NCBI RefSeq assembly: GCF_002902285.1 | Contig: NZ_PPRU01000014.1 | Span: 47,797-111,796 of the forward strand | DNA length: 64,000 bases | Direction: 5' to 3' | DNA from: Staphylococcus simulans | Lineage (GTDB): Bacteria > Bacillota > Bacilli > Staphylococcales > Staphylococcaceae | Shown: positions 31,301 through 40,264 of the stretch, one piece after another | Position numbering within the stretch: the stretch's first letter is position 1 | How the letters are laid out: the number at the start of each line of letters is the position of its first letter | Made by a program: the position numbers and the translations under genes | Notes under the pieces: generated by a model | Told to the model about the DNA's origin: nothing | The model's database searches: none | Seen by the model: the letters and a program-made list of their open reading frames with translations, nothing else

Positions 31301-32688
31301 AAGCACATAACTACACGAAAGTCTTATTCGGTGAAGATAAAGTATTCCGTGCCGGAACTATCGGTACAGTCGCAGAGAAAACTGCATTCGGTTATGTCAA
31401 AGGTTATTTAAATGACCAAGGTATTCATAAACGTGGTGCTGAAATTGACCGTTTAGTTAAAGGTTGTACTGGTGTTAAACGTACAACAGGCCAACACCCT
31501 GGCGGTATCATTGTAGTACCTGATGATATGGATATTTATGACTTTACGCCGATTCAATATCCAGCGGATGACCAATCATCAGCTTGGATGACAACGCACT
31601 TCGACTTCCACTCCATTCATGATAACGTCTTGAAACTCGATATTCTTGGACACGATGATCCAACGATGATTCGTATGCTTCAAGATTTATCAGGCATTGA
31701 TCCGAAAACAGTGCCGGTCGATGACAAAGAAACAATGCGTATTTTCAGTACACCAGAATCTTTAGGTGTTACAGAAGAAGATATTTTATGTAAGACAGGG
31801 ACGTTCGGTGTACCAGAATTCGGTACAGCGTTCGTTCGTCAAATGTTAGAAGATACGAAACCGACAACATTCTCTGAACTCGTTCAGATTTCTGGATTAT
31901 CCCATGGTACAGACGTATGGTTAGGCAATGCCCAAGAATTAGTACGTTCAGGTACATGTGATCTATCTGGAGTTATCGGTTGTCGTGACGATATCATGGT
32001 GTATTTAATGTATGCCGGATTAGAACCATCATTAGCCTTCAAAATTATGGAGGCAGTACGTAAAGGTAAAGGCCTGCAAGAAGAATGGGAAGAAATTATG
32101 AAAGAGAATAATGTACCGGATTGGTATTTAGACTCATGTAAGAAAATCAAGTACATGTTCCCGAAAGCCCATGCGGCAGCTTACGTATTAATGGCGGTAC
32201 GTATCGCTTACTTCAAAGTGCATTATCCGTTATATTATTATGCGTCTTACTTTACTGTTCGTGCATCAGACTTTGACTTATTAACCATGATCAAAGATAA
32301 AGAAGGTATCAAAGCGGCAGTGAAAGATATGTATTCTAAATACATGGAACTTGGCAAGAAAGAAAAAGACGTTTTAACTGTGCTTGAAATCATGAACGAA
32401 ATGGCGCATCGCGGTTTCCGTATGCAGCCGATCAGTTTAGAAAAGAGTCAGGCATTTGAATTTATTATTGAAGGCGATACATTGATTCCACCGTTTATCG
32501 CGGTGCCAGGTCTAGGTGAAAACGTAGCGAAACGTATTGTTGAAGCGCGTAATGAAGGACCGTTCTTATCAAAAGAAGACTTGAATAAGAAAGCGGGTCT
32601 TTCTCAAAAAGTCATTGAGTATTTAGATGATTTAGGTTCATTACCTGGTTTACCCGATAAAGCACAATTATCAATTTTTGATATGTAA
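28375..32688 (+). CDS. polC: DNA polymerase III PolC, Gram-positive replicative polymerase
   Basis: About 1437 residues: the chromosomal replicase with built-in proofreading. Order: N-terminal domain, OB fold (about 240-335), PHP domain beginning at ELHLHTAMSQMDG, DnaQ-type exonuclease inserted in it (YVVFDVETTGL; HNASFDMGF), then palm and fingers (PDIDLNFSGEYQ; AAYVLMAVR) and a C-terminal helix-hairpin-helix region. The start is ambiguous: ATG 28369, TTG 28375 and ATG 28381 are in frame. AGGTGG at 28361-28366 fits TTG 28375 best. One oddity: the second zinc knuckle reads TCECGAEM, whereas I recall CxxCG in related PolC proteins, so one residue seems to be missing. Confidence 0.96.
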   Translation: MAMTNQEKFKVLADQIKIANQLEPDIIENSELNRIDVSQKERTWLFQITLPRFLTYEDYMLFTHALIEEFKEIATVDWHFVVQDTRNQDEFAMKYFNHCIEQTRLSPKVKGQLRQKRLITSGNVLKVMVSNDIERDYFHKACNGSLVKAYQQCGFDVNKIVFETDTSEHDNDLASLEAHIQEEDQQSAREATEKLERMKAEKAKQQDNNESTVDKCQIGKPIQVDNVRPIESIIEEEFKVAIEGVIFDMNIKELKSGRHIVELKVTDYTDSLVLKMFTRKNKDDLEHFKALSVGKWVRAQGRIEEDTFVRDLVMMMSDIEEIKKTPKLDKAEDKRVELHLHTAMSQMDGINQIGDYVAQAAKWGHPAIAVTDHNVVQAYPDAFSAAEKHGIKMIYGMEGMLVDDGVPIAYNPTDRNLKDATYVVFDVETTGLSNQYDKIIELAAVKVHDGEIIDKFERFSNPHERLSETIKNLTHISDEMLVDAPEIDDVLTEFKEWVGDAIFVAHNASFDMGFIDTGYERAGLGHYTNGVIDTLELSRTINTEFGKHGLNFLAKKYGVELTQHHRAIYDTEATAYIFIKMLKQVDELGVKNHQDINQSLSNEDAYKRARPSHVTILVQNQTGLKNLFKIVSESLVTYYYRTPRIPRSLLDEYREGLLIGSACDEGEVFTAVMQKDQSQVEHIAKYYDYIEVQPPALYQDLIDRELIRDNETMIEIYQRLLEAGKAVNVPVVATGNVHYLNEHDAIARKILIASQPGNPLNRSTLPEAHFRTTDEMLDAFHFLGEEKAKEIVVDNTQALADRIERVVPIKDKLYTPNMDGANEEIREMSYANARKLYGDDLPQIVIDRLEKELESIIGNGFAVIYLISQRLVKKSLNDGYLVGSRGSVGSSFVATMTEITEVNPLPPHYICPKCKKSEFFNDGSVGSGFDLPDKTCECGAEMIKEGQDIPFETFLGFKGDKVPDIDLNFSGEYQPEAHNYTKVLFGEDKVFRAGTIGTVAEKTAFGYVKGYLNDQGIHKRGAEIDRLVKGCTGVKRTTGQHPGGIIVVPDDMDIYDFTPIQYPADDQSSAWMTTHFDFHSIHDNVLKLDILGHDDPTMIRMLQDLSGIDPKTVPVDDKETMRIFSTPESLGVTEEDILCKTGTFGVPEFGTAFVRQMLEDTKPTTFSELVQISGLSHGTDVWLGNAQELVRSGTCDLSGVIGCRDDIMVYLMYAGLEPSLAFKIMEAVRKGKGLQEEWEEIMKENNVPDWYLDSCKKIKYMFPKAHAAAYVLMAVRIAYFKVHYPLYYYASYFTVRASDFDLLTMIKDKEGIKAAVKDMYSKYMELGKKEKDVLTVLEIMNEMAHRGFRMQPISLEKSQAFEFIIEGDTLIPPFIAVPGLGENVAKRIVEARNEGPFLSKEDLNKKAGLSQKVIEYLDDLGSLPGLPDKAQLSIFDM

Positions 32689-32716
32689 TGCTTAAAAAGT
32701 GTCAACTGTGCTACAA

Positions 32717-32746
32717 TTGGCATTTAAAGATGTACTGTGTTATAAT
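32717..32746 (+). promoter_or_regulatory. Promoter of the rimP-nusA-infB operon
   Basis: TTGGCA (32717-32722), 18-base spacer, TATAAT (32741-32746) with a TGT extended -10. Confidence 0.65.
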
Positions 32747-32777
32747 CATAGTGCGTAAAAAATGAACTTTAGTCACG

Positions 32778-32804
32778 AAGAGTGGGGTTTACCCGCTCTT
32801 TTCT
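32778..32804 (+). promoter_or_regulatory. Leader hairpin before rimP, possible attenuator
   Basis: AAGAGTGGG (32778-32786) pairs with CCCGCTCTT (32792-32800), one wobble pair, followed by TTCTATTT. It lies in the 5' leader about 25 bases before the rimP start and resembles a weak intrinsic terminator. NusA, encoded in this operon, modulates such hairpins, so feedback is possible. Confidence 0.5.
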
Positions 32805-32825
32805 ATTTGTATAAAGGAGGTCAGC

Positions 32826-33293
32826 ATGAGTAAAATTACTGAACAAATCGAAACAATTATTCAACCGGTTTTAGATGAATTGAATTTTGAACTCGTGGAT
32901 ATTGAATTCACAAAAGAAGGTAGAGACCGCTATCTTAGAATCTCTATTGATAAAGAGGGCGGCGTTGATTTGAATGATTGCACATTAGCATCAGAAAAAA
33001 TCAGCGCAGCAATGGATGAAGCAGATCCGATTGAACAAATGTATTACCTAGACGTTGCGTCACCAGGTGCTGAGCGTCCTATCAAAGACGATAAGGCGTT
33101 TCGTAATGCAGTCAATCAACCTGTATTTGTCACTCTTTATGCGCCGGTTGAAGGTGCTAAAGAATGGTTAGGTGTCTTGCAGTCAGTAGATGACGAGTCA
33201 GTTGTGATCGAAGTGCAAGTCAAATCAAAGAAAAAGCAAGTTGAAATCCCAAGAAATAAAATTGCTAAAGCACGTCATGCAGTTTTGATTTAA
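32826..33293 (+). CDS. rimP: Ribosome maturation factor RimP
   Basis: A 155-residue 30S assembly factor. N-terminal alpha/beta domain with ELVDIEFTKEGRDRYLRISID and the motif YLDVASPGAERPI, then a C-terminal SH3-like domain. AAAGGAGG precedes the ATG. First gene of the nusA-infB operon. Confidence 0.95.
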   Translation: MSKITEQIETIIQPVLDELNFELVDIEFTKEGRDRYLRISIDKEGGVDLNDCTLASEKISAAMDEADPIEQMYYLDVASPGAERPIKDDKAFRNAVNQPVFVTLYAPVEGAKEWLGVLQSVDDESVVIEVQVKSKKKQVEIPRNKIAKARHAVLI

Positions 33294-33314
33294 CGTGAGT
33301 AGGAGGATTTAACC

Positions 33315-34559
33315 GTGTCAAATGAATTAATATTAGCAGTAGAATATTTGGAAAAAGAAAAGAAAATTCCTAGAGAAGTACTAATCGATGCGATTGAAGC
33401 AGCATTGATTACTGCTTATAAAAAGAACTATGAATCTTCACGTAATGCACGTGTGGAATTGAATATGGACGAAGGTACGTTCAAAGTTATCGCACGTAAA
33501 GAAGTCGTAGAAGAAGTATTTGATGACCGCGATGAAGTGGACATCAGTACAGCGTTGGTGAAAAACCCAGCATATGAAATCGGTGATATCTACGAAGAAG
33601 ATGTTACACCGAAAGACTTCGGCCGTGTGGGTGCACAAGCAGCAAAACAAGCTGTGATGCAACGTTTACGCGATGCTGAAAGAGAAATTCTTTATGATGA
33701 ATTTATCGATAAAGAAGAAGATATCATGACTGGTATCATTGACAGAGTCGATCACAGATATGTGTATGTTAACTTAGGACGCACTGAAGCGGTATTATCT
33801 GAAGCTGAAAGAAGTCCAAATGAAAGTTACATTCCAAATGAACGTATCAAAGTATACGTTAATAAAGTAGAACAAACGACAAAAGGTCCTCAAATCTATG
33901 TATCACGTAGTCATCCTGGCTTATTGAAACGTTTGTTTGAAGAAGAAGTACCTGAAATTTATGATGGTACTGTTGTGATTAAATCAGTTGCACGTGAAGC
34001 GGGCGATCGTTCAAAAATCAGTGTCTACTCTGAAAATGATGATATTGATGCTGTCGGCGCATGTGTAGGTGCAAAAGGTGTCCGTGTTGAAGCGATTGTT
34101 GAAGAGCTTGGCGGAGAAAAAATTGATATCGTACAATGGAATGAAAATCCTAAAGTCTTTGTGAAAAACGCATTAAGCCCTTCACAAGTTTTAGAAGTAA
34201 TTGTAGACGAAGACAATCAATCTACAACAGTAGTCGTTCCTGATTATCAATTATCACTAGCTATCGGTAAACGTGGTCAAAACGCACGTTTAGCAGCGAA
34301 ATTGACAGGTTGGAAAATCGATATTAAATCTGAAACAGATGCACGTGAAGCAGGTATCTACCCAGTGCCAGAACAAGACGAAGTTGAAGAAACACCAATC
34401 GAAGAAGATCTTTCTGAAGATGTGGTAGTGGCACAAGTAGAAGAAGTACCTGAAGCTGAAGATGTTGAAGTAGAAGAAGCGGAAGACATTGAAGCAGCTG
34501 AATCAGAAGAAGACGAAGCTTCAGAAGAAACAGAAGCTAAAAAAGACGTAGAAGAATAA
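33315..34559 (+). CDS. nusA: Transcription termination/antitermination protein NusA
   Basis: A 414-residue RNA polymerase-binding factor. N-terminal polymerase-binding domain (1-125), S1 domain (about 130-200, ending in QIYVSRSHPGLLKRLFE), then two KH domains (DAVGACVGAKGVRV; LAIGKRGQNARLAAKLTGW). The last 65 residues are very acidic (Glu/Ala-rich) and make it longer than the S. aureus protein I recall. The start is GTG at 33315 with AGGAGG upstream. Confidence 0.95.
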   Translation: MSNELILAVEYLEKEKKIPREVLIDAIEAALITAYKKNYESSRNARVELNMDEGTFKVIARKEVVEEVFDDRDEVDISTALVKNPAYEIGDIYEEDVTPKDFGRVGAQAAKQAVMQRLRDAEREILYDEFIDKEEDIMTGIIDRVDHRYVYVNLGRTEAVLSEAERSPNESYIPNERIKVYVNKVEQTTKGPQIYVSRSHPGLLKRLFEEEVPEIYDGTVVIKSVAREAGDRSKISVYSENDDIDAVGACVGAKGVRVEAIVEELGGEKIDIVQWNENPKVFVKNALSPSQVLEVIVDEDNQSTTVVVPDYQLSLAIGKRGQNARLAAKLTGWKIDIKSETDAREAGIYPVPEQDEVEETPIEEDLSEDVVVAQVEEVPEAEDVEVEEAEDIEAAESEEDEASEETEAKKDVEE

Positions 34560-34577
34560 TTTGGAGTGAATGCCTTT

Positions 34578-34862
34578 ATGAAGAAAAAGAAGATTCCAAT
34601 GAGAAAGTGTATACTTTCAAATGAAATGCGTCCCAAAAACGATATGATTCGTGTGGTTATAAACAAAGAAGGCGAAATTTCTGCAGATGCGACAGGTAAG
34701 AAACCTGGACGTGGTGCGTACGTTTCTAAAGATGTAGCACTTGTAGAAAAAGCACAGCAAAAAGGGATTTTAGAGAAGTTCTTTAATGCTGATGCTGAAA
34801 CTTTAGAGCCTGTCTATAAAGAAATCATACGTCTCATTTACAGAGAAGAGATTCCAAAATGA
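34578..34862 (+). CDS. ylxR: YlxR family RNA-binding protein (RnpM)
   Basis: A 94-residue basic protein with the YlxR signature MRKCILSNEMRPKNDMIRVV and GRGAYVSKD. Bacillus and Clostridium members are reported to bind the RNase P RNA. I chose the ATG at 34578 with GGAGTG upstream; an in-frame start at 34566 would add only four residues. Its TGA overlaps the next ATG. Confidence 0.9.
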   Translation: MKKKKIPMRKCILSNEMRPKNDMIRVVINKEGEISADATGKKPGRGAYVSKDVALVEKAQQKGILEKFFNADAETLEPVYKEIIRLIYREEIPK

Positions 34863-35164
34863 ATAAGAGCAACATCTTGAATTTTTTAGGATTGGCAATG
34901 CGGGCTGGCAAGGTTAAAAGTGGTGAGTCAGTTATTCTGACAGAAATCAAAAAACGAAAAACATCGTTAGTGATTCTGTCTGAGGATGCGTCATCGAGGA
35001 CAACCAAAGAAATCAGTCAAAAATGTGAGAGTTATCACGTTCCGTTGCGTATATTCGGTACAAGAGAAGAGTTAGGCCAAGCACTTGGCAAATCTTCTCG
35101 CGTGAATATAGCTATAATGGATAACGGTTTTGCCAAAAAGCTATTATCAATGATAGATGAATAA
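34859..35164 (+). CDS. rplGA: L7Ae-family ribosomal protein YlxQ
   Basis: A 101-residue kink-turn RNA-binding protein of the L7Ae/L30e family. [16 protein letters not shown] and the helix ASSRTTKEI are characteristic. Overlaps ylxR by four bases; always found with nusA and infB in Firmicutes. Its exact role is not settled. Confidence 0.9.
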   Translation: MNKSNILNFLGLAMRAGKVKSGESVILTEIKKRKTSLVILSEDASSRTTKEISQKCESYHVPLRIFGTREELGQALGKSSRVNIAIMDNGFAKKLLSMIDE

Positions 35165-35180
35165 CGTAAGGAGTGATTAT

Positions 35181-37316
35181 ATGAGTAAAAAGAGAATTTA
35201 CGAGTATGCAAAAGATTTAAAATTAAAAAGTAAAGATGTTATTGATGAATTGAAGAAGATGAATGTTGAGGTGTCTAACCACATGCAAGCGTTAGAACCG
35301 AATGAAATCAAAGAGTTGGATAAAAAATTCAAACCAAATTCATCTAAAGATAAGCAAAACGATAAAGCTGCTCAAAATAATCACAAAAAACATCAAAACA
35401 ATAATAAAGATAAAAATAAAAATAATAACAATAATAGCGGTAATGCTAAAAAGAATAATAAAAAAGGCAACAAGAACCACAACAAAAATAATAATAAAAA
35501 CAACAACAAACATAAGAAAAACAATAATCAAAAACCAGCACCAGAACAACCGAAAAAAGAAATGCCAGAAAAAATTACTTATTTAGAAGGTATTACGGTT
35601 GGCGAATTAGCTGACAAAATGAATATTGAGTCATCAAGTATTGTTAAGAAATTATTCTTACTTGGTATTATGGCAAACATTAACCAATCATTAGACGATG
35701 AAACAATTGAGTTAATCGCTGATGATTATGGTGTAGAAGTAGAAAAAGAAGTAGTCATTGACGAAGAAGACTTAGATATCTACTTCGATGATGAAGAAGA
35801 AGATCCGGATGCAATTGAGCGTCCAGCAGTTGTAACAATCATGGGACACGTTGACCATGGTAAAACAACGCTACTTGACTCAATCAGAAATACACATGTG
35901 ACACAAGGTGAAGCGGGCGGTATCACACAACATATCGGTGCTTACCAAATCACAAATGACGGCAAAAAAATCACTTTCTTAGATACACCTGGACACGCAG
36001 CCTTCACTACTATGCGTGCACGTGGTGCGCAAGTCACTGATATCACAATCTTAGTGGTTGCAGCAGACGACGGTGTTATGCCTCAAACAATTGAAGCGAT
36101 TAACCATGCTAAAGAAGCAGATGTGCCGATTATCGTAGCGGTAAACAAAATTGATAAACCAACAGCAAACCCTGATCGTGTTATGCAGGAATTAACTGAA
36201 CATGGTTTATTCCCTGAAGACTGGGGAGGCGACACAATCTTCGTACCACTTTCAGCATTAAGCGGTGACGGTATTGAAGACTTATTAGAAATGATTGTCT
36301 TAGTATCAGAAGTACAAGAATTAAAAGCGAACCCAGACAAACGTGCTGTCGGTACAGTTATTGAAGCTGAATTAGACAAATCACGTGGTCCTGCGGCATC
36401 ATTATTAGTTCAAAATGGTACGTTGCATGTGGGAGATGCTATTGTAGTAGGTAATACGTTCGGTCGTATCCGTGCAATGGTGAATGATTTAGGTCAACGT
36501 ATCAAATCAGCTGGTCCATCGACACCGGTTGAAATTACGGGTATTAATGATGTACCACAAGCCGGTGACCGCTTCGTTGTCTTCTCAGACGAAAAACAAG
36601 CACGTAGAATCGGTGAAGCACGTCATGAAGAAAGCATCTTACAACAACGTCAAGAAAGCAAAAACGTTTCATTAGACAACTTGTTCGAACAAATGAAACA
36701 AGGTGAAATGAAAGACCTTAACGTAATCATCAAAGGTGACGTACAAGGTTCAGTAGAAGCATTAGCAGCTTCACTTATGAAAATTGATGTTGAAGGTGTT
36801 AACGTTCGTATCATCCATACAGCAGTGGGTGCAATCAACGAATCTGACGTTACACTTGCGAATGCTTCAAACGGTATCATCATCGGCTTCAACGTACGTC
36901 CTGACTCTGGTGCGAAACGTGCAGCTGAACAAGAAAATGTAGACTTACGTTTACACCGTGTTATCTACGACGTAATCGAAGAAATTGAATCAGCGATGAA
37001 AGGTATGCTTGACCCTGAATACGAAGAAAAAGTTATCGGACAAGCTGAAGTTCGTCAAACATTCAAAGTTTCTAAAGTCGGTACAATCGCAGGATGTTAT
37101 GTAACTGAAGGTAAAATCACACGTAACGCAGGAGTACGCGTCATCCGTGACGGTATTGTCATCTTCGAAGGTAAACTTGATACGTTAAAACGTTTCAAAG
37201 ACGATGCGAAAGAAGTGGCAAAAGGTTACGAGTGTGGTATCACAATTGAAAAATACAACGACTTAAAAGTTGACGATATTATCGAAGCATACGAAATGGT
37301 TGAAATCCAACGTTAA
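35181..37316 (+). CDS. infB: Translation initiation factor IF-2
   Basis: A 711-residue GTPase that brings initiator tRNA to the 30S subunit. N-terminal IF2 domain (about 1-50), then a Lys/Asn-rich low-complexity linker (about 52-118), a second IF2-N domain (about 130-180) and the G domain with GHVDHGKTT (222-230), DTPGHAAF and NKIDK. Domains II-IV follow. The in-frame start at 35157 has no site, whereas ATG 35181 has AAGGAG. The Asn-rich linker is unusually biased even for the genus. Confidence 0.97.
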   Translation: MSKKRIYEYAKDLKLKSKDVIDELKKMNVEVSNHMQALEPNEIKELDKKFKPNSSKDKQNDKAAQNNHKKHQNNNKDKNKNNNNNSGNAKKNNKKGNKNHNKNNNKNNNKHKKNNNQKPAPEQPKKEMPEKITYLEGITVGELADKMNIESSSIVKKLFLLGIMANINQSLDDETIELIADDYGVEVEKEVVIDEEDLDIYFDDEEEDPDAIERPAVVTIMGHVDHGKTTLLDSIRNTHVTQGEAGGITQHIGAYQITNDGKKITFLDTPGHAAFTTMRARGAQVTDITILVVAADDGVMPQTIEAINHAKEADVPIIVAVNKIDKPTANPDRVMQELTEHGLFPEDWGGDTIFVPLSALSGDGIEDLLEMIVLVSEVQELKANPDKRAVGTVIEAELDKSRGPAASLLVQNGTLHVGDAIVVGNTFGRIRAMVNDLGQRIKSAGPSTPVEITGINDVPQAGDRFVVFSDEKQARRIGEARHEESILQQRQESKNVSLDNLFEQMKQGEMKDLNVIIKGDVQGSVEALAASLMKIDVEGVNVRIIHTAVGAINESDVTLANASNGIIIGFNVRPDSGAKRAAEQENVDLRLHRVIYDVIEEIESAMKGMLDPEYEEKVIGQAEVRQTFKVSKVGTIAGCYVTEGKITRNAGVRVIRDGIVIFEGKLDTLKRFKDDAKEVAKGYECGITIEKYNDLKVDDIIEAYEMVEIQR

Positions 37317-37335
37317 ACTTGATAGTTTAGATAAA

Positions 37336-37364
37336 AGCACTTCCTTAAGCGGGAGTGCTTTTTC
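37336..37364 (+). terminator. Terminator of the rimP-infB operon
   Basis: AGCACTTCC (37336-37344) pairs with GGGAGTGCT (37351-37359), then TTTTTC. It cuts infB off from rbfA, which is normally in the same operon. Confidence 0.85.
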
Positions 37365-37411
37365 GTATGATTAAGGGATTACTATCATAAATATAATTGG
37401 GAGGTGTATGT

Positions 37412-37795
37412 ATGATGGTTAACAATATTTGGTTTAATCTTGCGAGTCAGGACTTAGACAAAAGCAAGAAGTTTTATCAAAATATCGGCTTTGAGATTAT
37501 GGAACGTCCGGAACAAGAGGGTAAGATGTTCGGTATCAAAGCAAAAAAAGGCTCTCCGATAATGATTGTAGCCATGAAATACTTTGAATCATATATTCAT
37601 CGCGTACCTTATGGTAATGATGCGTTGATTTCACTTTCGGTTGATACAAAAGAAGAAGCACATCAACTTAAAGAAGATGTACAGAGTTTCGGAGGTAAAA
37701 TTATCGATCAACCTAAAGAACGTGATGGTTTTTATGGCTTCACATTTGAAGATATTGATGGGCATTTCTTCAACATTCTAGTTTTTGATGAATAA
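37412..37795 (+). CDS. VOC (glyoxalase/bleomycin resistance) family protein
   Basis: A 127-residue protein with two beta-alpha-beta-beta-beta modules typical of the vicinal oxygen chelate fold: NNIWFNLASQDLDKSKKFYQNIGFEI at the start region and DRDG-like DGFYGFTFEDIDGHFFNILVF at the end. Related proteins are often annotated as extradiol dioxygenase-like or lactoylglutathione lyase-like, but the substrate cannot be told. GGGAGG at 37399-37404 fits ATG 37412 (a second ATG follows at 37415). It has terminators on both sides and stands between infB and rbfA, where S. aureus has no gene as far as I recall. Confidence 0.8.
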   Translation: MMVNNIWFNLASQDLDKSKKFYQNIGFEIMERPEQEGKMFGIKAKKGSPIMIVAMKYFESYIHRVPYGNDALISLSVDTKEEAHQLKEDVQSFGGKIIDQPKERDGFYGFTFEDIDGHFFNILVFDE

Positions 37796-37816
37796 AAATC
37801 ATAAATCATATTAAAT

Positions 37817-37862
37817 ATCCAATCTGATGATAGTCTCAGCACTGTATTCAGATTGGATTTTT
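37817..37862 (+). terminator. Terminator after the VOC gene
   Basis: ATCCAATCTGA (37817-37827) and TCAGATTGGAT (37848-37858) form a perfect 11-bp stem followed by TTTTTTA. Confidence 0.9.
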
Positions 37863-37899
37863 TATTTTAAAACAGATTGACCTCTATAAGAACTGGGTT

Positions 37900-37970
37900 T
37901 GTAAATGTATTGTAAAGTTTCAATAAAAACCATAAAACTTATTGAAATAGGCTTTGTATAGGCATATGAT
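37900..37970 (+). promoter_or_regulatory. Promoter and operator-like repeats before the glycerophosphodiesterase gene
   Basis: TTGAAA (37942-37947), 17-base spacer, TATGAT (37965-37970). TTTCAATAA (37918-37926) and TTATTGAAA (37939-37947) form a perfect 9-bp inverted repeat reaching the -35. Upstream, TGTAAA at 37900 and 37911 are 11 bp apart, which reads as TTTACA repeats on the minus strand, a PhoP-box-like spacing. Regulator identity is not shown. Confidence 0.5.
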
Positions 37971-38065
37971 TAAATTGAAATTATACATAACTTTTAACAA
38001 GTTGTGAGAAGTTGAATTTAATATCACTACAGCAATCTATTTTATAATCTAGAAGGTGAACAGCT

Positions 38066-38815
38066 ATGAAAACAATCTTTGGACACAGGGGTGTACCAAG
38101 TGTCGCACCAGAGAACACGTTAGCATCTTATCATGCCGCAGCAGAAATTCCTGAACTGCAATGGATTGAAGTCGATGTCGGAATTACTGCAGATGAACAA
38201 TTAATAATGATTCATGATGATTATTTAGATCGTACAACTTCAATGACAGGAGAAATCAGTGAAACCTTATTTAAAGATATCCAACAAGCGAGTGCAGGTT
38301 ATTGGTTCCATCCAAAATTCAAAGAAGAAAAAGTTCTAACTTTCGATGAATTTATTGATTTTGTGAATGCCTCTCAACTAAATGTCAATATTGAACTAAA
38401 AGGTATTACAGGTAATCATGGACCAAAATTAGCTAAATCATTAATTAAAGAGTTAGTTGAAGCAATGCCGAAATTTAGTCCTGAAGTAGAAATATTATTT
38501 TCAAGCTTTAATATTCCATTGCTTAAAGCAGTTCAAGAAGCACTTCCTCAATATCCTAGAGCGGTACTCTATGAAATGTGTGCATTTTATGAAGATTGGC
38601 GTACAGTTTTAGATTTTTGTGATACACATATTTTGCATTTGGAAGATATTGATTTGACTGAAGCGTTAGTCAGACGTATCAAAGATGATGGTTATATTTT
38701 AAATGTATATACCGTGAATGATGTAGATAGAGTGAACCAACTCTTTAACTTTGGTGTGGATGGTGTGTTTACAGACTATCCGCAAAATTTAGTACATTTG
38801 CAAGAATCACTTTGA
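38066..38815 (+). CDS. Glycerophosphodiester phosphodiesterase
   Basis: A 249-residue cytoplasmic TIM-barrel enzyme (no signal peptide) that hydrolyses glycerophosphodiesters to glycerol-3-phosphate and an alcohol. Catalytic features: HRG at residues 7-9 with PENTLASY, metal ligands in IEVDVG, and the general acid/base pair HDD in MIHDDYLDRTT. Later motifs are NIELKG and VYTVND ... GVDGVFTDYP. Intracellular, UgpQ-like. AGAAGGTG precedes the ATG. It is followed 30 bases later by an MFS transporter, probably as one unit that imports and breaks down a diester or uses its products. Confidence 0.9.
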   Translation: MKTIFGHRGVPSVAPENTLASYHAAAEIPELQWIEVDVGITADEQLIMIHDDYLDRTTSMTGEISETLFKDIQQASAGYWFHPKFKEEKVLTFDEFIDFVNASQLNVNIELKGITGNHGPKLAKSLIKELVEAMPKFSPEVEILFSSFNIPLLKAVQEALPQYPRAVLYEMCAFYEDWRTVLDFCDTHILHLEDIDLTEALVRRIKDDGYILNVYTVNDVDRVNQLFNFGVDGVFTDYPQNLVHLQESL

Positions 38816-38844
38816 CATAGGCCGCAACTAGGAGGAAAAACAAC

Positions 38845-40131
38845 ATGAATTGGCTGATGCATAAACTAGGATTGAAAAATGCGAGACAACTGGCAGGATA
38901 CCTTTCTGTTGTCACTGCAGGACAAATTATTTATTCAGGATTCGAAGCTTTTAAAGGTACGTTTTATCACCAACTCTTGCAGGTACTGCATGTTAATAAT
39001 GCGGAACTTGGTGTGATTTTTAGTTTAATCGGGTTATCAATGTTCTTCTATATTCCAGGTGGATGGATCAATAATAGATTCTCGATTCGTTCTTTACTCA
39101 TCACGGGGATGTCAATTCGTTTTATTACGATGTGTATCGTGATTTTCTTGAATCCAAGCTTTACGATATTAAAAGTGATCGCAGTCATTTGGGGGTTAGT
39201 TGAAGCGTTCTTCTGGCCTGCAGTATTGAATGGGGTAGTTTTCTTCACTGATCGTGAACATAGAGGTTTAGGTTTTGGATTATTAGAATCCATTCGCCGT
39301 GCACAAGAAATGTTGATGAACTTATTACTTGTAGCCATTATGGCTGCGGTGAGTGGCGTCGTCGTATTAAAAGGCGGTATGTTAGCCTATAACTTATTAT
39401 TAATCCCGATGATTATTTTAATATGGAAATTTGTACCGAAAAATGGGATTGCGGCTGATGAATCGCATAATCAAGAAACAGGTTATAAATCTGCGAAAGC
39501 TTTAAAAGGGTTATTGTATGTGTTAACACAACCAAAAGTGTGGTTAGCCGCGATTACCGCAATGTCAGTATATTGGGGCTATATTATTTTGATATACACT
39601 GTACCTTACTTACAAAGTGTTTATCATTTAACAACAGCACAAACTGCATTTTTCGGTGTAATCAATACAGCATTGATGGGGGTTATCGCTGGTGTTATTG
39701 CGGGAATGATTTCGGACTTTGTCTTTAAATCTTCAGCGAAAATGATTGGTGTAGCATTACTCGCATCAACAGTTATTTTAATCATTATTGTATACTTTAA
39801 AATCGGAACACAGTTAAGTATTGTCTTGTTAGTAATCTTGTCATTAACGACATTCTTATCAAAAAGTGTATTGCTTGCGCCAATTTCAGAATTGAAATTA
39901 CCTGAAGATTTTTCAGGGTCTGCGATGAGTGTCGGTTCGTTTTTAGCGTATGCGCCAGTCTTTTGGGTGTATCAATTAAATGGTAATTTACTGGATGCAT
40001 TTAAAGGACATGAAGCTGTTGCCTACCAAATGATTTTTAAAATTGGTATTGTGGTCGCATTATGTGGTGCAGTTTCAGCATTAGTATTAACGTATTTGAT
40101 GAAACGTTCACGACAACGAGAAGTTCAATAA
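38845..40131 (+). CDS. Major facilitator superfamily transporter
   Basis: A 428-residue protein with about 12 hydrophobic segments and the two-half MFS layout (central loop near residues 200-220). The loop between segments 2 and 3 reads GGWINNRFSIRS, a degenerate form of the MFS motif A. AGGAGG precedes the ATG. Co-transcription with the phosphodiesterase suggests a glycerophosphodiester, glycerol-3-phosphate or related substrate, but sequence alone does not show it; it is not recognisably GlpT. Confidence 0.75.
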   Translation: MNWLMHKLGLKNARQLAGYLSVVTAGQIIYSGFEAFKGTFYHQLLQVLHVNNAELGVIFSLIGLSMFFYIPGGWINNRFSIRSLLITGMSIRFITMCIVIFLNPSFTILKVIAVIWGLVEAFFWPAVLNGVVFFTDREHRGLGFGLLESIRRAQEMLMNLLLVAIMAAVSGVVVLKGGMLAYNLLLIPMIILIWKFVPKNGIAADESHNQETGYKSAKALKGLLYVLTQPKVWLAAITAMSVYWGYIILIYTVPYLQSVYHLTTAQTAFFGVINTALMGVIAGVIAGMISDFVFKSSAKMIGVALLASTVILIIIVYFKIGTQLSIVLLVILSLTTFLSKSVLLAPISELKLPEDFSGSAMSVGSFLAYAPVFWVYQLNGNLLDAFKGHEAVAYQMIFKIGIVVALCGAVSALVLTYLMKRSRQREVQ

Positions 40132-40156
40132 TGAAATGAAATTTAAAAATGAAACG

Positions 40157-40264
40157 ACTAAAAATAACATAATAGTGATTGAATTATTTTTAGTATGAAT
40201 AAGAAATTTTAACCCAAGTACTTTAAACGCTTGATACAGCTATAAAGTGCTTGGTTTTATTTTT
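40157..40264 (+). terminator. Two tandem hairpins after the MFS gene
   Basis: ACTAAAAATAA (40157-40167) and TTATTTTTAGT (40184-40194) form a perfect but AT-only stem. The stronger second hairpin pairs 40211-40225 with 40243-40256 (core ACTTTA / TAAAGT) and ends in TTTTATTTTT. Together they insulate rbfA from upstream transcription. Confidence 0.75.

Noticed and set aside
35157..35180. Extended IF-2 start
   Set aside because: No ribosome site for it, whereas ATG 35181 has AAGGAG and gives the family N-terminus.
35302..35586. Lys/Ile-rich open frame inside infB
   Set aside because: It is a shadow of the AAT/AAA-rich linker of IF-2 in another frame, with no ribosome site and no domain.
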